64,000 bases of DNA from Thomasclavelia ramosa DSM 1402 (GCF_014131695.1 NZ_CP036346.1:1054001-1118000); one strand, 5' to 3'. Counted from the stretch's first letter, positions 35,553 to 45,306 are shown. Numbers and translations are program-made. The notes: generated by a model not told the origin, from the letters alone.

Positions 35553-36410
35553 GCGTTCATGAGGATCATTCATTCTTGAATTATCAACTAATTTAAATTG
35601 TTTACGATAATCACGTGGTGCCATTTGATGTGAATTACTAAATGCTTTTGAAAAAGATAATTGGTTAGAATATCCGCAAGAGAAGGCAATTTGATTAATT
35701 GTAAGATCAGTATTAGTAAGAAGATCTTCGGCGCGCATCATTCGATACTTTAATAAAAATTCTTGTGGTGATAAATGAAGATGCTTTTTAAATAATGTTG
35801 TTAGATAACTGCGGTTGAGAGAAAGGTAATCAGCAATCTCGTTGACTGTTACCATTTCCTGGTAATTATTTTGAATATATTCAATTGCTTTATCAACATA
35901 TGGATTGTAGTTAGGGGCTACATTATCATTATAAGTAATATTAGCACTTTTGGCTAAAAAACTAAAAAAGGTATACAGTTGTCCTTGAATAAATAACTCG
36001 TTACTATAGCTTAGTTTATTGTGTGCAAGAATAGCAATCGTTGTTTCTCTCAATTCATTGATATAATCACAATGAACTACAAGATTATGTTCATCTAAAT
36101 TACATCGTTTTAAATATTGACGAGTTTTAGAACCATCAAAGCTGATCCATAAATATGTCCAAGGTTCATGTTGGTCGGCTTGATAATAAGTGACAACGTT
36201 TGGCATTATTAAAAAAGCATCACCTGCTTTAATCTGATATACTTGGTTGTTAACGTGATATTCACCTTGACCGGAGAGACAGTAATGTAATAGATAATTT
36301 GGACGAACAGCTGGACCATATGAATAATTAGGTTTACATTCTTGCATCCCGCAAAATTTCAAGTAAAAATCTTCAAAAGATTTATTCTCTAATTCTAAAT
36401 ATGAGTACAT
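35544..36410 (-). CDS. AraC-family regulator, MsmR/RafR-like
   Basis: A 288-residue activator. The N-terminal cupin sugar-sensing domain (YHVNNQVYQIKAGDAFLI near residues 55-72) is followed by two helix-turn-helix units at ~175-275 (VNEIADYLSLNRSYLTTLFKK; INQIAFSCGYSNQLSFSKAF). The N-terminal text RPNYLLHYCLSGQGEY is typical of regulators of alpha-galactoside and multiple-sugar operons. It is a candidate activator of the EIIA-transporter-GH36 operon 2 kb away, by family association only. It diverges from spoIVA. Confidence 0.87.
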   Translation of the reverse strand: MYSYLELENKSFEDFYLKFCGMQECKPNYSYGPAVRPNYLLHYCLSGQGEYHVNNQVYQIKAGDAFLIMPNVVTYYQADQHEPWTYLWISFDGSKTRQYLKRCNLDEHNLVVHCDYINELRETTIAILAHNKLSYSNELFIQGQLYTFFSFLAKSANITYNDNVAPNYNPYVDKAIEYIQNNYQEMVTVNEIADYLSLNRSYLTTLFKKHLHLSPQEFLLKYRMMRAEDLLTNTDLTINQIAFSCGYSNQLSFSKAFSNSHQMAPRDYRKQFKLVDNSRMNDPHERKE

Positions 36411-36507
36411 GGAAATACCTCCTTTATCAATTATACCAAATTAATAATTAGATGTGTTCTAAATATAGGCATATTTCATATAAATAATACGAAGAGAGGA
36501 GTTTACA

Positions 36508-37983
36508 ATGGAAACGAAAAATATCTTACATGATATCGCAAAAAGGTGCGATGGGGACATATATTTAGGGGTGGTTGGACCGGTTCGAAGTGGGAAATCT
36601 TCATTTATCAAACGTTTTATGGAAATGGCGGTCATTCCATATATCGAAGATAAAGATGCAAAACTGCGTGCCATTGACGAATTGCCACAGTCTGGTAAAG
36701 GTAAAATGATTATGACTGTAGAACCTAAATTTATTCCTAATCAAGCAGTAGAAATGTTAATGGATGAGAATTTTAAAGTTAATGTCCGACTAGTTGATTG
36801 TGTTGGTTATGTTATTGAAGGAGCAAAAGGATATCAAGATGATCAAGGAATACGCTATGTTAAAACGCCTTGGTATTTAGAATCAATTCCATTTGATCAA
36901 GCAGCCAAAGTCGGAACGAAAAAAGTTATACAAGATCATTCAACAATTGGAATCGTTATAACTAGTGATGGTAGTATTTGTGATATTCCAGGAGCTAATT
37001 ATAATGAAGCGACTGATAGTATTGTTGAAGAACTATTAGACATTGATAAGCCGTTTATTATTATAATTAATACTAAAGATGTCAACAGTCCTGCTTGTAA
37101 AAAAGAGTATGAACGTTTAACCGCTAAATATGATGTTCCAGTTCTATCTATGGATGTTACAAATATGGAAGAACCACAAATTGTTTCATTATTAAAAGAT
37201 GCATTATATGAATTTAAAATCAGTGAAGTACGTATCGAGGTACCTAAATGGTTAGCAATGATGTCAAATAGTCATTGGTTAAAACAAACATTAGATACAT
37301 CATTAAAAGAATCATTACAATCAATTAAAAAGTTTAAAGATGTAGAACGGATTGGTGATACGATCAGCGAATATGATTTTGTTGATAAAGCTTACTTAAC
37401 AGGAATAGATACAACTACTTCAAGTGCTACTTTAAAAATTGAAGAACGTGAAGGGCTATATAATGAAATATTAGAAGAAATAATTGGCGATAAAGGATTT
37501 GATCAGGCAACTTTCTTAACCTTTATTCAAGAACTAGTAGATATAAAAAAAGAATATGAAGGTTTTTCAAATGCTATTAGAATGGTAAAGCAGACAGGAT
37601 ATGGTTATGCAATTCCAAAGTTAGATGAAATTGAGTTGAGTGATCCAGAAATTATTAAACAAGGACCTCGTTATGGGATGAAACTTGTTTCTAAAGCAGG
37701 AACTACTTATATGATCAAAGTTGATATTGAAAGTACTTTTGAACCAATTATTGGATCGAGGGAACAAGCAGAAGCATTTATTGAATATTTGAATTCTAGT
37801 GGAAATGATAAACAAGCGATTTTTGATTGTGATGTATTTGGTCGTAAACTTGGTGATTTGATTGAAGAAGGTATGTATATTAAGCTAAATGCAATCCCTG
37901 AAAATGCCAGTTTAAGACTGCATGATATTTTGTCAAAAATTGTTAATAAGGGCAAAAGTAATGTAATTGCAATTGTGCTATAA
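36508..37983 (+). CDS. spoIVA: Stage IV sporulation protein A
   Basis: A 491-residue ATPase that polymerises on the forespore surface and founds the spore coat. The Walker A motif GPVRSGKSS is at residues 24-32, and the LVDCVGYVIEGAKGY region is the TRAFAC-like switch. Length matches B. subtilis SpoIVA (492). Its presence shows that the organism is an endospore former. The next gene is HU, as in Bacillus. Expression is expected from the mother-cell sigma factor SigE; I did not identify a convincing SigE promoter by eye. Confidence 0.97.
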   Translation: METKNILHDIAKRCDGDIYLGVVGPVRSGKSSFIKRFMEMAVIPYIEDKDAKLRAIDELPQSGKGKMIMTVEPKFIPNQAVEMLMDENFKVNVRLVDCVGYVIEGAKGYQDDQGIRYVKTPWYLESIPFDQAAKVGTKKVIQDHSTIGIVITSDGSICDIPGANYNEATDSIVEELLDIDKPFIIIINTKDVNSPACKKEYERLTAKYDVPVLSMDVTNMEEPQIVSLLKDALYEFKISEVRIEVPKWLAMMSNSHWLKQTLDTSLKESLQSIKKFKDVERIGDTISEYDFVDKAYLTGIDTTTSSATLKIEEREGLYNEILEEIIGDKGFDQATFLTFIQELVDIKKEYEGFSNAIRMVKQTGYGYAIPKLDEIELSDPEIIKQGPRYGMKLVSKAGTTYMIKVDIESTFEPIIGSREQAEAFIEYLNSSGNDKQAIFDCDVFGRKLGDLIEEGMYIKLNAIPENASLRLHDILSKIVNKGKSNVIAIVL

Positions 37984-38047
37984 AAGTGCTTGAAATCGGT
38001 ACTTTTTAATGTTATACTTTCGAAGTATTAGAATTATGGAGGTTGTT

Positions 38048-38320
38048 ATGAACAAGAAAGAGTTAGTCGAAACAGTATCTAAAGAAAGAAACTTAACTAA
38101 AAAAGATGCCGAAATTTTAGTAGACACAGTTTTTAATACAATTACGCGTAGTGTTGTTGAAGGAGATAAAGTTTTAATCTCTGGATTTGGAACATTTAAA
38201 GTAAATGATCGTAAAGCTCGCAAAGGAATTTCACCAAAAACTCAAGAAGAAATGGTCATTCCTGCAAGCAAGACAGTTACATTCAAACCTAGTAATCGTT
38301 TGAAAGATGCAATGAATTAA
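38048..38320 (+). CDS. hup: DNA-binding protein HU
   Basis: A 90-residue histone-like dimer that bends DNA non-specifically and compacts the nucleoid. The start at 38048 is fixed by GGAGG five bases upstream, giving MNKKELVETVSKE; the frame from 38009 is an artefact. The family signature GFGTFKVNDRKARKGISPKT covers the DNA-binding beta arms. It lies 64 bases after spoIVA, the conserved Firmicute order. The terminator stem begins within the last codons. Confidence 0.97.
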   Translation: MNKKELVETVSKERNLTKKDAEILVDTVFNTITRSVVEGDKVLISGFGTFKVNDRKARKGISPKTQEEMVIPASKTVTFKPSNRLKDAMN

Positions 38321-38333
38321 TCATTGCATTTTT
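38307..38333 (+). terminator. Terminator overlapping the hup stop
   Basis: ATGCAATGA and TCATTGCAT around the stop codon, followed by TTTTATTT. Confidence 0.75.
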
Positions 38334-38393
38334 ATTTTATTAATAATAAGTTAATAATATAGTGTATAATAGAGTGTAAAGGAGTTGATATAT

Positions 38394-39101
38394 ATGCCAT
38401 TTTATTATTTTCCAATGAATAGCTATTATATGTTTGGGTATTTATTAGTTATTATTGGATCATTAATTATGATATATGGTCAAATAAAAGTTAATAGTGC
38501 ATATAAACGCTATGAAAGAATCCCCAATAGCCGAGGTATAACCGGAGCGATGGTTGCACGAGAAATTTTAGATCGAAATGGATTGAGTGATATTCAAATT
38601 CATGTTGTTAATGGAAAATTATCTGATCATTACAACCCTCGAAATAAGACAATCAATTTGTCACGTGAAATTCATGATGGAACATCGATTGCGGCACTTG
38701 CGGTAGCTAGTCATGAATGTGGGCATGCAATCCAGCATTTAGTTGGTTATAAGCCGCTCGTATTTAGAAATGCTATCTTGCCATTATGCAATGTTGGACA
38801 ATATTTGGGATGGATTGCTGTATTTATTGGTTTGATCATGGGAAATACAAGTGTTGCTTGGATCGGAGTATTTTTAATGGGAGGAATCTTGTTATTTCAA
38901 ATTGTTACTTTGCCAGTAGAATTTGATGCTTCTTCAAGAGCATTAAGAATCTTAAAAGCTAACTATCTCACTACCGATGAATATAGTGGGGCTAAATCAA
39001 TGTTATCAGCAGCGGCGTTTACTTATGTGGCAGCGATGTTGTCGACGGTACTGTCATTATTAAGAATTGTATTGATCGTTATAGGTAATGATCGTGATTA
39101 A
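38394..39101 (+). CDS. Membrane zinc metallopeptidase, YugP family
   Basis: A 235-residue integral membrane protease with helices at the N-terminus, around residues 120-170 and at the C-terminus. The zinc motif HECGH lies in VASHECGHAIQH near residue 107, and the preceding HYNPRNKTINLS is typical of the Zn_peptidase_2 (YugP) family. The substrate is unknown. The ATG at 38394 follows AAAGGAG; the TTG at 38385 is rejected. It is monocistronic with a strong terminator (39101-39124). Confidence 0.88.
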   Translation: MPFYYFPMNSYYMFGYLLVIIGSLIMIYGQIKVNSAYKRYERIPNSRGITGAMVAREILDRNGLSDIQIHVVNGKLSDHYNPRNKTINLSREIHDGTSIAALAVASHECGHAIQHLVGYKPLVFRNAILPLCNVGQYLGWIAVFIGLIMGNTSVAWIGVFLMGGILLFQIVTLPVEFDASSRALRILKANYLTTDEYSGAKSMLSAAAFTYVAAMLSTVLSLLRIVLIVIGNDRD

Positions 39102-39124
39102 AAATCTCTTTTAGAGATTTTTTC
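39101..39124 (+). terminator. Terminator after the YugP-like gene
   Basis: AAAATCTCT and AGAGATTTT around a three-base loop, then a T run. Confidence 0.85.
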
Positions 39125-39180
39125 TTTTATATTATGATAATTGATAGTATAATAATTAAGCGAGGAAAGTTGGTGTTATT

Positions 39181-39669
39181 TTGAAATTTTTACGAAAAAA
39201 TCGTTTTAATATATTAATTGTTTTTTTAGTTTTAGTTTTAATAGTTGTTAGTTTTTATATGCTTTGGGTTCATGTTCCCTATTCAAAACATAAAAATGAG
39301 ATTACAAGTATTGAAAATGTTATTGTTAAAGAGAATAATTATAGTAATGTTAAGTATTTTGACCGCTATAATAGTGATAAAAGTTACTATATTATTCGTG
39401 CAACCAAGGGCAAAAAACAACAATATGCAGTTTTTGATGAAAAATATAAATTAATTAAATCTTATAGTGGTGATGTAGTGGATCAACAAGTATGTATTAA
39501 CGCATTTAAAGAAAAATATAAACAGGAGCCAAGTGAAGTTTCAGTTGGTTATGAAAATGAAATCTTTGTCTATTGTTTAATGTATCAAGGAAAGGATTCA
39601 CTGGTTTATGCTTTTTATGGAATTGATAATGGGGAATTCGTAAAGGCATATCGAATTGATAATGGATAG
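39181..39669 (+). CDS. ypmB: YpmB-like membrane-anchored protein (DUF5590/PepSY-like)
   Basis: A 162-residue protein with one N-terminal membrane helix (residues ~10-32) and an extracytoplasmic domain of two PepSY-like repeats (YYIIRATKGKKQQYAVFD; KEKYKQEPSEVSVGYE). It matches YpmB, a conserved protein of unknown role encoded before dnaD in Bacillus. It uses a TTG start after GAGGAAAG and overlaps the DnaD gene by a few bases. Assignment rests on topology plus synteny. Confidence 0.78.
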   Translation: MKFLRKNRFNILIVFLVLVLIVVSFYMLWVHVPYSKHKNEITSIENVIVKENNYSNVKYFDRYNSDKSYYIIRATKGKKQQYAVFDEKYKLIKSYSGDVVDQQVCINAFKEKYKQEPSEVSVGYENEIFVYCLMYQGKDSLVYAFYGIDNGEFVKAYRIDNG

Positions 39670-40273
39670 AATGATGTTAAAGAGTTTAGTTGAAAGTAAA
39701 TGCATTAATATTGAACGACTACTGGTGTTAAGCGCAAAGGAATTAAAGATTGACGGTAATGAATGTCATATTTTGCTGCTTATTTATACTTTAATGGAAG
39801 CAGGGATCAAGACAGTAACGCCACAGATGATTCAAAATTATTCGATGTTGACAAGTCATGATCTTAATAAGGTGCTACAAAGTTTATTAAATAAAAAACT
39901 TATTTATAACCGAGCTGGTTCAATTAGTTTGAATCATCTTGAAGATAAACTATTACAAGATCATGAATCAGCGAGTGCTAAACAAGAGGAGGAGAGTCTT
40001 AATATTGTTACTATTTTTGAAGAACAATTTGGACGACCTTTATCACCAATTGAATTAAATATTATTAAAGATTGGAAAGAAAGCGATTATAGTGATGAAA
40101 TGATTGTTAAAGCCTTAAAAGAGGCAGTGAAGAGCCAAGTTCTTAATTTTAGATATGTAGAAGGGATATTGAATAATTGGGCTAAAAATGGTATTAAACA
40201 ACGCTATGTTGAAAGTGAACAACCACAGCGAAAAGTTCCAATTAGTGAATATAAATGGTGGGAAAATGAATAA
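39662..40273 (+). CDS. dnaD: DnaD-domain replication protein
   Basis: About 203 residues. An N-terminal winged-helix-like region (residues ~25-85, TPQMIQNYSMLTSHDLNKVL) is followed by a DnaD/DnaB_2 domain (LSPIELNIIKDWKESDYSDEMIVKALKEA and the YVEGILNNWAKNGI signature). DnaD loads the replication initiation machinery at oriC and at restart sites in Firmicutes. Several in-frame ATGs lie at 39662-39674; I take the first, which overlaps the ypmB stop. It is followed by nth with overlap, the conserved dnaD-nth order. Confidence 0.85.
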   Translation: MDRMMLKSLVESKCINIERLLVLSAKELKIDGNECHILLLIYTLMEAGIKTVTPQMIQNYSMLTSHDLNKVLQSLLNKKLIYNRAGSISLNHLEDKLLQDHESASAKQEEESLNIVTIFEEQFGRPLSPIELNIIKDWKESDYSDEMIVKALKEAVKSQVLNFRYVEGILNNWAKNGIKQRYVESEQPQRKVPISEYKWWENE

Positions 40274-40907
40274 AGAAAAAACTAACCGAGTATTAGAATA
40301 TTTTGATGAATTGTTTCCAGATGCTTATTGTGAACTTAATCATGAAAGTGATTTTCAATTATTGGTTGCAGTAATGTTATCAGCACAAACAACAGATAAA
40401 AAAGTTAATCAGTTGACAGAAAATTTATTCAAAAAATATCCGACTGTTGAAGCAGTAAGTCAAGCTAGTTTACCGGAATTAGAGCAGGATATTAAAACCA
40501 TTGGACTTTATCGAAACAAAGCTAAAAACTTACTAGCATTATCACATGTTTTAATTGAGCAGTTTGATGGTATTGTACCAAGTGATCAAAAACAATTAGA
40601 GAGTCTACCGGGGGTAGGTCGTAAAACAGCAAATGTTGTGCGTTCTGTAGCATTTGATATACCAGCCTTTGCAGTTGATACGCATGTTGAAAGGATTTCT
40701 AAACGATTAGGCTTTGCTAAAAGAGATGACAATGTTTTAACTGTTGAAAAGAAACTATGTCGTTCTATACCAAGAAATAGATGGAATAAATCCCATCATC
40801 AATTTATTTTCTTTGGAAGATACTTTTGTAAAGCAACTAACCCTAGTTGTACAGAATGTAAACTGTTTGATATGTGTAAGGATCCGATTAAAAATAAATA
40901 CTTATAG
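40266..40907 (+). CDS. nth: Endonuclease III
   Basis: A 213-residue DNA glycosylase/AP lyase that removes oxidised pyrimidines. The helix-hairpin-helix with catalytic Lys is LPGVGRKTANVV and the catalytic Asp is in AVDTHVERIS. The C-terminal Fe-S loop is C-x6-C-x2-C-x5-C in FCKATNPSCTECKLFDMC. The ATG at 40266 overlaps the dnaD stop and fits the family N-terminus; the frame extended to 40188 would run deep into dnaD. A terminator follows at 40932-40965. Confidence 0.96.
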   Translation: MNKEKTNRVLEYFDELFPDAYCELNHESDFQLLVAVMLSAQTTDKKVNQLTENLFKKYPTVEAVSQASLPELEQDIKTIGLYRNKAKNLLALSHVLIEQFDGIVPSDQKQLESLPGVGRKTANVVRSVAFDIPAFAVDTHVERISKRLGFAKRDDNVLTVEKKLCRSIPRNRWNKSHHQFIFFGRYFCKATNPSCTECKLFDMCKDPIKNKYL

Positions 40908-40931
40908 GCGCCTGAGGATGTCTTTTTAATA

Positions 40932-40965
40932 AAAAATATCAGCTTTATTAAAAGCTGATATTTTT
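40932..40965. terminator. Bidirectional terminator between nth and the PBP1 gene
   Basis: AAAATATCAGCTTT and AAAGCTGATATTTT around a four-base loop, with A and T runs on the two sides. Confidence 0.85.
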
Positions 40966-40969
40966 ATTA

Positions 40970-43630
40970 TTATTCTCCAGGGTTTGAATTACCACCAACA
41001 GTAAAACTGATTGAAGCACTAACTGTATTAGTACCATCACTTTCAGTGATTTTAACGGTATATTGAGCACCTGGTGTTAATGCGAATTCTTTAGTTGCAC
41101 TACCTGTAAAGGTACTAGGTGAACCAATTGTTCCTCCTGAAGAATTCATAAATTGAATCGTAATCGTATTACTACTGCTTTGAGCGTTTACTTTAATTGC
41201 AACTGAACTGGTTGCTGTGGTCGAACCATTAGTAACAGAAGAACCACCGGAAGTAATTGAATAATTTACTTTATCTAATTTAGCACTTGAACCAATTGTT
41301 TTTTCGATTTTATTAGATGTTGGACTACCGCTTGAATATGCATAATATCCAACAACCTTTACTTTACCGGTTGGGGCATAATCAATCGTACCACTATTTG
41401 TAGTCAATTTAGTACTATATAAAAGATTATTTGATTCATCATAGACTTCAACAACATAGACAATGTCAGGATTTGCAGGTTCATAGGCGGTAAAGCTAAC
41501 ATCTATTTTACCATTACCATTAATAGAAGCCTCGAATGCTGATAAAGTATTAATTTCAGGGTCTTTAGCTGCTGTAGTTGGACCATATCCTGTTTTAGCC
41601 CATCCTGTTAAGATTTGACTAGCAGGTGTATTAGCAGTCGGACTATCATATGTTCCCGCAACAACTTGAATTTGTTCAACACCAGATGGTTGCTCAGGAT
41701 ATGATTTTTTGTCGGTTGTATTTTTTTGTAAGTATTTTAGTAATTCAGCGACTACTTTAGCTGGATAAGCTTTATAGTCAGAAGTATTCTTACCTTTTTT
41801 GATACCTGTTGTATCAAATCCCATCCATACTGAACATGTATAGTCAGGGGTGTAAGCAGTCATCCATAAATCTCGGCTCTTACCTGCTTTAACATATGGA
41901 CTAGTACTGTCCCAGTTAGACGTTCCTGTCTTAGCGCCAACGTTATCAAGTCCGCTTAGTGATGAATAACTTCCTGTAGTACTGCTTGAATAGCTTAACA
42001 TTGTTTCACGAATCATGAAAGATACGTCTTCACCAATGCTTTGAGTAACATTTTTTTGCAATTCTTCATCAATTTTGACGGTTTTATTTGTTTCGACAAC
42101 TTCAACATAGTTGATTGTATGAGATTCGATATAATTACCATTATTTGCAATCGTTGCATATGCACCAGCTAATTCAACTGGACTTACACCGGTTTTCCAG
42201 CCACCGATTGCATAAGTATCACTTAATTCTTTATCTTGGTCAGACATATCGATACCAACAGATTCCATGTCTTTAATAATCGCATCGCTGCCAGCTGCTT
42301 TTTTTACTTCTTGGAAAGTTGTAATGGCTGGGATATTCCATGAATTAAGCAGGGCATCAGAAATACTCATTGAACCATGGTACTGACCATCCCAGTTTTT
42401 AATTGTTTTACCGCCTAGAGTCAATGGCTCGTCTTTAACAGTATTAACAGTACTCCAATTTAGATATTTGTAGGCAAGACCATAGTCTAATAGTGGTTTC
42501 ATTGATGAACCAGGCTGTTGTTTTACGGTAGCTTTATTTAAATCACCGGATTTGTAGTTATGTCCACCGATAACGGCGATGATCCGACCATCTTGAGTAG
42601 ATTGAACACTACCACCCATTTGCATATCTTCATCGCTATATTTATAAGTTTCACCATTAGCCATTGCTGTAGCCATTTTTTGTACTTCTTGATTGCAATA
42701 TGTATAGATATTCATTTGAGTTTCTGCAGGGTCCAAGCCAGTTTTTTCTTTAACTTCTTTAGTGACGATATCTACATAAGCAGCTAAAGCATCGTCAGAA
42801 GAAGTAATACCTTGTGATAAAGTATTTTCGACTTTTACTTGTTTTGCTAAATCACATTCTTCCTGAGTGATGTACCCATGATCAACCATTAAATTTAAAA
42901 CTGTTGCTCGACGTTGAGTCGCTTTTTCTAAATTATAATATGGATCATATGCACTTGGCGAATTCAATGTTCCTGCTAATAGAGCGGCTTCTGGAAGCGT
43001 AAGTTGTGAGACATCTTTGTTAAAATAGTATTTACTAGCTGCAGCAATTCCGATTGAGCTAGTGCTGCGGCCAAAATAAATTTTATTTAAATATAAAGTA
43101 ATTATTTCTTCTTTACTAATTTCTTTAGTTGCCTGAATTGCAAGAATGATTTCACTTAGTTTACGCGTATAAGTTTGTTCTTCTTTTGGAAAGTAAGATT
43201 TTTTAATTACCTGTTGAGTAATTGTTGATCCTCCCCCACGAATACTTAAATGAGCTAAGTTAGTGATCATTGTTTTAGCAATACGTGGTAAATCAAAACC
43301 GTTATGTTCAAAGAAACGAGAATCCTCTGCGGCAACAACGGCATCAATCAATACTTGTGGTAAATCCTCATAAGTAACGTTTTCACGTTTACCATTTGTG
43401 TCACTACCAAATGTATACATTAATTCACCATTAATATCATACATCTTACTCGCTTCCCCAGAAAGTAATTTTTTAGCTGAGAAATCATCGGTTTCTTTGT
43501 ATACTGACCAGGCAAAGAAGCAACCCATGCCTAAACAGACTATTAAAATTACAACTACTAGAGATGTAGCGACTTTTTTCCAATTTAATTTTTTCTTTGT
43601 TTTTCTTTTTCTTGTAGGGCTATCTGTCAT
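40970..43630 (-). CDS. Class A penicillin-binding protein (PBP1A-like)
   Basis: An 886-residue bifunctional peptidoglycan synthase. A basic cytoplasmic tail (TRKRKTKKKLNWKK) and one membrane helix (~22-45) precede the GT51 glycosyltransferase (AAEDSRFFEHNGFD with the catalytic Glu; GGSTITQQ). The transpeptidase has S375-S-M-K378, SWN and KTGTS. The last ~200 residues are Ser/Thr/Gly-rich with Fn3-like beta segments, as in Bacillus PonA. It overlaps recU by 11 bases; recU-ponA is the conserved order, so ponA/pbp1A is the likely orthologue. Confidence 0.93.
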   Translation of the reverse strand: MTDSPTRKRKTKKKLNWKKVATSLVVVILIVCLGMGCFFAWSVYKETDDFSAKKLLSGEASKMYDINGELMYTFGSDTNGKRENVTYEDLPQVLIDAVVAAEDSRFFEHNGFDLPRIAKTMITNLAHLSIRGGGSTITQQVIKKSYFPKEEQTYTRKLSEIILAIQATKEISKEEIITLYLNKIYFGRSTSSIGIAAASKYYFNKDVSQLTLPEAALLAGTLNSPSAYDPYYNLEKATQRRATVLNLMVDHGYITQEECDLAKQVKVENTLSQGITSSDDALAAYVDIVTKEVKEKTGLDPAETQMNIYTYCNQEVQKMATAMANGETYKYSDEDMQMGGSVQSTQDGRIIAVIGGHNYKSGDLNKATVKQQPGSSMKPLLDYGLAYKYLNWSTVNTVKDEPLTLGGKTIKNWDGQYHGSMSISDALLNSWNIPAITTFQEVKKAAGSDAIIKDMESVGIDMSDQDKELSDTYAIGGWKTGVSPVELAGAYATIANNGNYIESHTINYVEVVETNKTVKIDEELQKNVTQSIGEDVSFMIRETMLSYSSSTTGSYSSLSGLDNVGAKTGTSNWDSTSPYVKAGKSRDLWMTAYTPDYTCSVWMGFDTTGIKKGKNTSDYKAYPAKVVAELLKYLQKNTTDKKSYPEQPSGVEQIQVVAGTYDSPTANTPASQILTGWAKTGYGPTTAAKDPEINTLSAFEASINGNGKIDVSFTAYEPANPDIVYVVEVYDESNNLLYSTKLTTNSGTIDYAPTGKVKVVGYYAYSSGSPTSNKIEKTIGSSAKLDKVNYSITSGGSSVTNGSTTATSSVAIKVNAQSSSNTITIQFMNSSGGTIGSPSTFTGSATKEFALTPGAQYTVKITESDGTNTVSASISFTVGGNSNPGE

Positions 43631-44219
43631 TTTCGTGACCTCCTAAATAATACTGATCAATTATCTTTAAATAATCTAAGCGGGGATTAAATCCCTGTTC
43701 AATTAAATGTCCCTTTTCTTTAACCGTTTGATAAGAGATAGATTTTTGATCAGGTTGATAGTATGCATCAATTACATATGATGCATTAACTAAGTATACC
43801 TCATTTAGATGGGTAAAAGCAATAATTACAAAAGCAATTCCCTGGTGTTCAATCACGCTTTTTAAATGTTCGATTTGATGAACACTAATATTCGTAAAAG
43901 GAAAATTCTGTTTTTTAGTTTCTTTTGCTTCAAAATCCAGATATTTACCTTTATATATCCCATTATAGTCGGTGGTTGAAGGAGTCTTAAAATATGCTTC
44001 AACAATTCTAGCTGCAGACCTTTTAGGATAATCTACTTTAACAATCTGAATCGGGGTAGGTTTTTTATGAATATTTGCGATTTTTCTAGCTAAATAATAT
44101 TTATTAGTCAAATTTAAATCTTCTTCTAAATTCATTCCCCGATGACGAGTATTTAACTTTCCATCAATTAGCTTTGTTTGATGAACAGTTGTTTTTTTCA
44201 TATTTGGATAATTAACCAT
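43620..44219 (-). CDS. recU: Holliday junction resolvase RecU
   Basis: A 199-residue nuclease that cleaves Holliday junctions and acts in RecA repair and chromosome segregation. The stretch KRSAARIVEAYFKTPSTTDYNG and the nuclease motif YLDFEAKETKKQNFP near residues 95-110 (Asp/Glu/Lys) are conserved. AAGGAG precedes the ATG. It is upstream of, and overlaps, the class A PBP, the Firmicute recU-ponA pair, and diverges from gpsB. Confidence 0.95.
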   Translation of the reverse strand: MVNYPNMKKTTVHQTKLIDGKLNTRHRGMNLEEDLNLTNKYYLARKIANIHKKPTPIQIVKVDYPKRSAARIVEAYFKTPSTTDYNGIYKGKYLDFEAKETKKQNFPFTNISVHQIEHLKSVIEHQGIAFVIIAFTHLNEVYLVNASYVIDAYYQPDQKSISYQTVKEKGHLIEQGFNPRLDYLKIIDQYYLGGHENDR

Positions 44220-44409
44220 GCTTGCTCCTTTTTATTACTTTACGAAGGTATTATACCATATCTGTCTTAAAATATCATAGTATCTTATGAGTTTCCAAAA
44301 CATTGTCAATTTAAGTAAAATCACTAACATTATGTTAATAATCGATTAATCGCTTGCATTTAAGACAATTTTTGTTTCAATATAAAGTAGAGATAAGGAG
44401 TTGATAAAC

Positions 44410-44745
44410 TTGGAAAAGAAAGTAATGTTAAGCCCTAAAAAGATAATAGCTAAAGAATTCAAAGTAGATTTTAAAGGATATAATGCTGAAGAAGTAGATC
44501 ATTTTTTAGATATGGTTGTAAATGATTATGAAGCTTTTGCAGCTATGTTAAATGCTTCGTATGATAAGATTGATCAACTGGAAGCGCGTTTAAGCGAACA
44601 AAAGATCAAGATTGCTAAACTTGAAAGAGAAAAGGCTCTTCAAGATGATAATATCCATGCGATGGAAGAAAATCTTTCTACAAACGTTGATATTTTAAAA
44701 AGATTATCGTTATTAGAAAAAGTCGTATTTAATCAGAATAGATAA
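44410..44745 (+). CDS. gpsB: Cell division protein GpsB (DivIVA family)
   Basis: A 111-residue coiled-coil protein. The DivIVA-type N-terminus (LSPKKIIAKEFKVDFKGYNAEEVDHFLD, residues ~6-34) binds membrane and PBPs. A coiled coil (DKIDQLEARL...AKLEREKAL) and a short C-terminal helix (NVDILKRLSLLEKVVF) follow. It coordinates PBP1 with division in Firmicutes, fitting its divergence from recU-PBP1. The start is taken as TTG 44410, nine bases after AAGGAG; TTG 44401 is too close, while ATG 44425 is possible. Confidence 0.88.
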   Translation: MEKKVMLSPKKIIAKEFKVDFKGYNAEEVDHFLDMVVNDYEAFAAMLNASYDKIDQLEARLSEQKIKIAKLEREKALQDDNIHAMEENLSTNVDILKRLSLLEKVVFNQNR

Positions 44746-44753
44746 TTGTTAAT

Positions 44754-44785
44754 AAGACACTTTATAAGCAATAAAGTGTCTTTTA
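44754..44785 (+). terminator. Terminator after gpsB
   Basis: AAGACACTTTAT and ATAAAGTGTCTT around a five-base loop, followed by TTTA. Confidence 0.85.
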
Positions 44786-44887
44786 TTATGATGTAAAAGG
44801 GTTTTGACAGTAAAAATATCGATGTCAAAAGTTTTTGATAGACAATTAAGGGGATAAATGTGATGATGCAATCAGGAGGAAGGATTA

Positions 44888-45295
44888 ATGGAAATTGCAA
44901 AGAAAATTAAAACAGCTCGTATAAAAGTTGAGCTAACTCAAGAGCATGTAGCTGATGAGTTGCAAGTATCAAGACAGACAATTTCAAATTGGGAAAATGC
45001 TAAAACTTATCCAGATATTATTAGTATTATTAAATTAAGTGATCTATATCAAATTAGTTTGGATGAACTATTGAAAGGTGATGATAAGATGATTGAACAT
45101 TTGAATGAAAGTACCAATATTGTTAGTAGTAATAAAAAATTAATTTGTGTTGCTATAATTAATATTATTTTATTTTTTGGCTTAGTTATTTTTAATACTA
45201 TAATTTCAAATAATAAATATTTACTGGCAAGTGTCCTGGTGATTGCTATGTGTAGTATTGCTGCTTTATTTTATCAGGTAATAAAAAAATTTTAG
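44888..45295 (+). CDS. XRE-family regulator with C-terminal membrane helices
   Basis: A 135-residue protein. The N-terminal lambda-repressor-like HTH (KIKTARIKVELTQEHVADELQVSRQTISNWENAKTYP split at residues 5-41) is followed by a short linker and two hydrophobic helices (~83-105, 110-130). HTH-plus-membrane proteins of this kind are common in Firmicutes, often regulating a neighbouring membrane protein. It is followed 11 bases later by a small membrane protein gene. The target is unknown. Confidence 0.82.
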   Translation: MEIAKKIKTARIKVELTQEHVADELQVSRQTISNWENAKTYPDIISIIKLSDLYQISLDELLKGDDKMIEHLNESTNIVSSNKKLICVAIINIILFFGLVIFNTIISNNKYLLASVLVIAMCSIAALFYQVIKKF

Positions 45296-45306
45296 GAGAA
45301 AAGAAA

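Noticed and set aside
36575-36600. GGTTCGAAG resembling a tRNA T-loop
   Set aside because: It lies inside spoIVA at its Walker A region, with no acceptor stem or D-arm around it.
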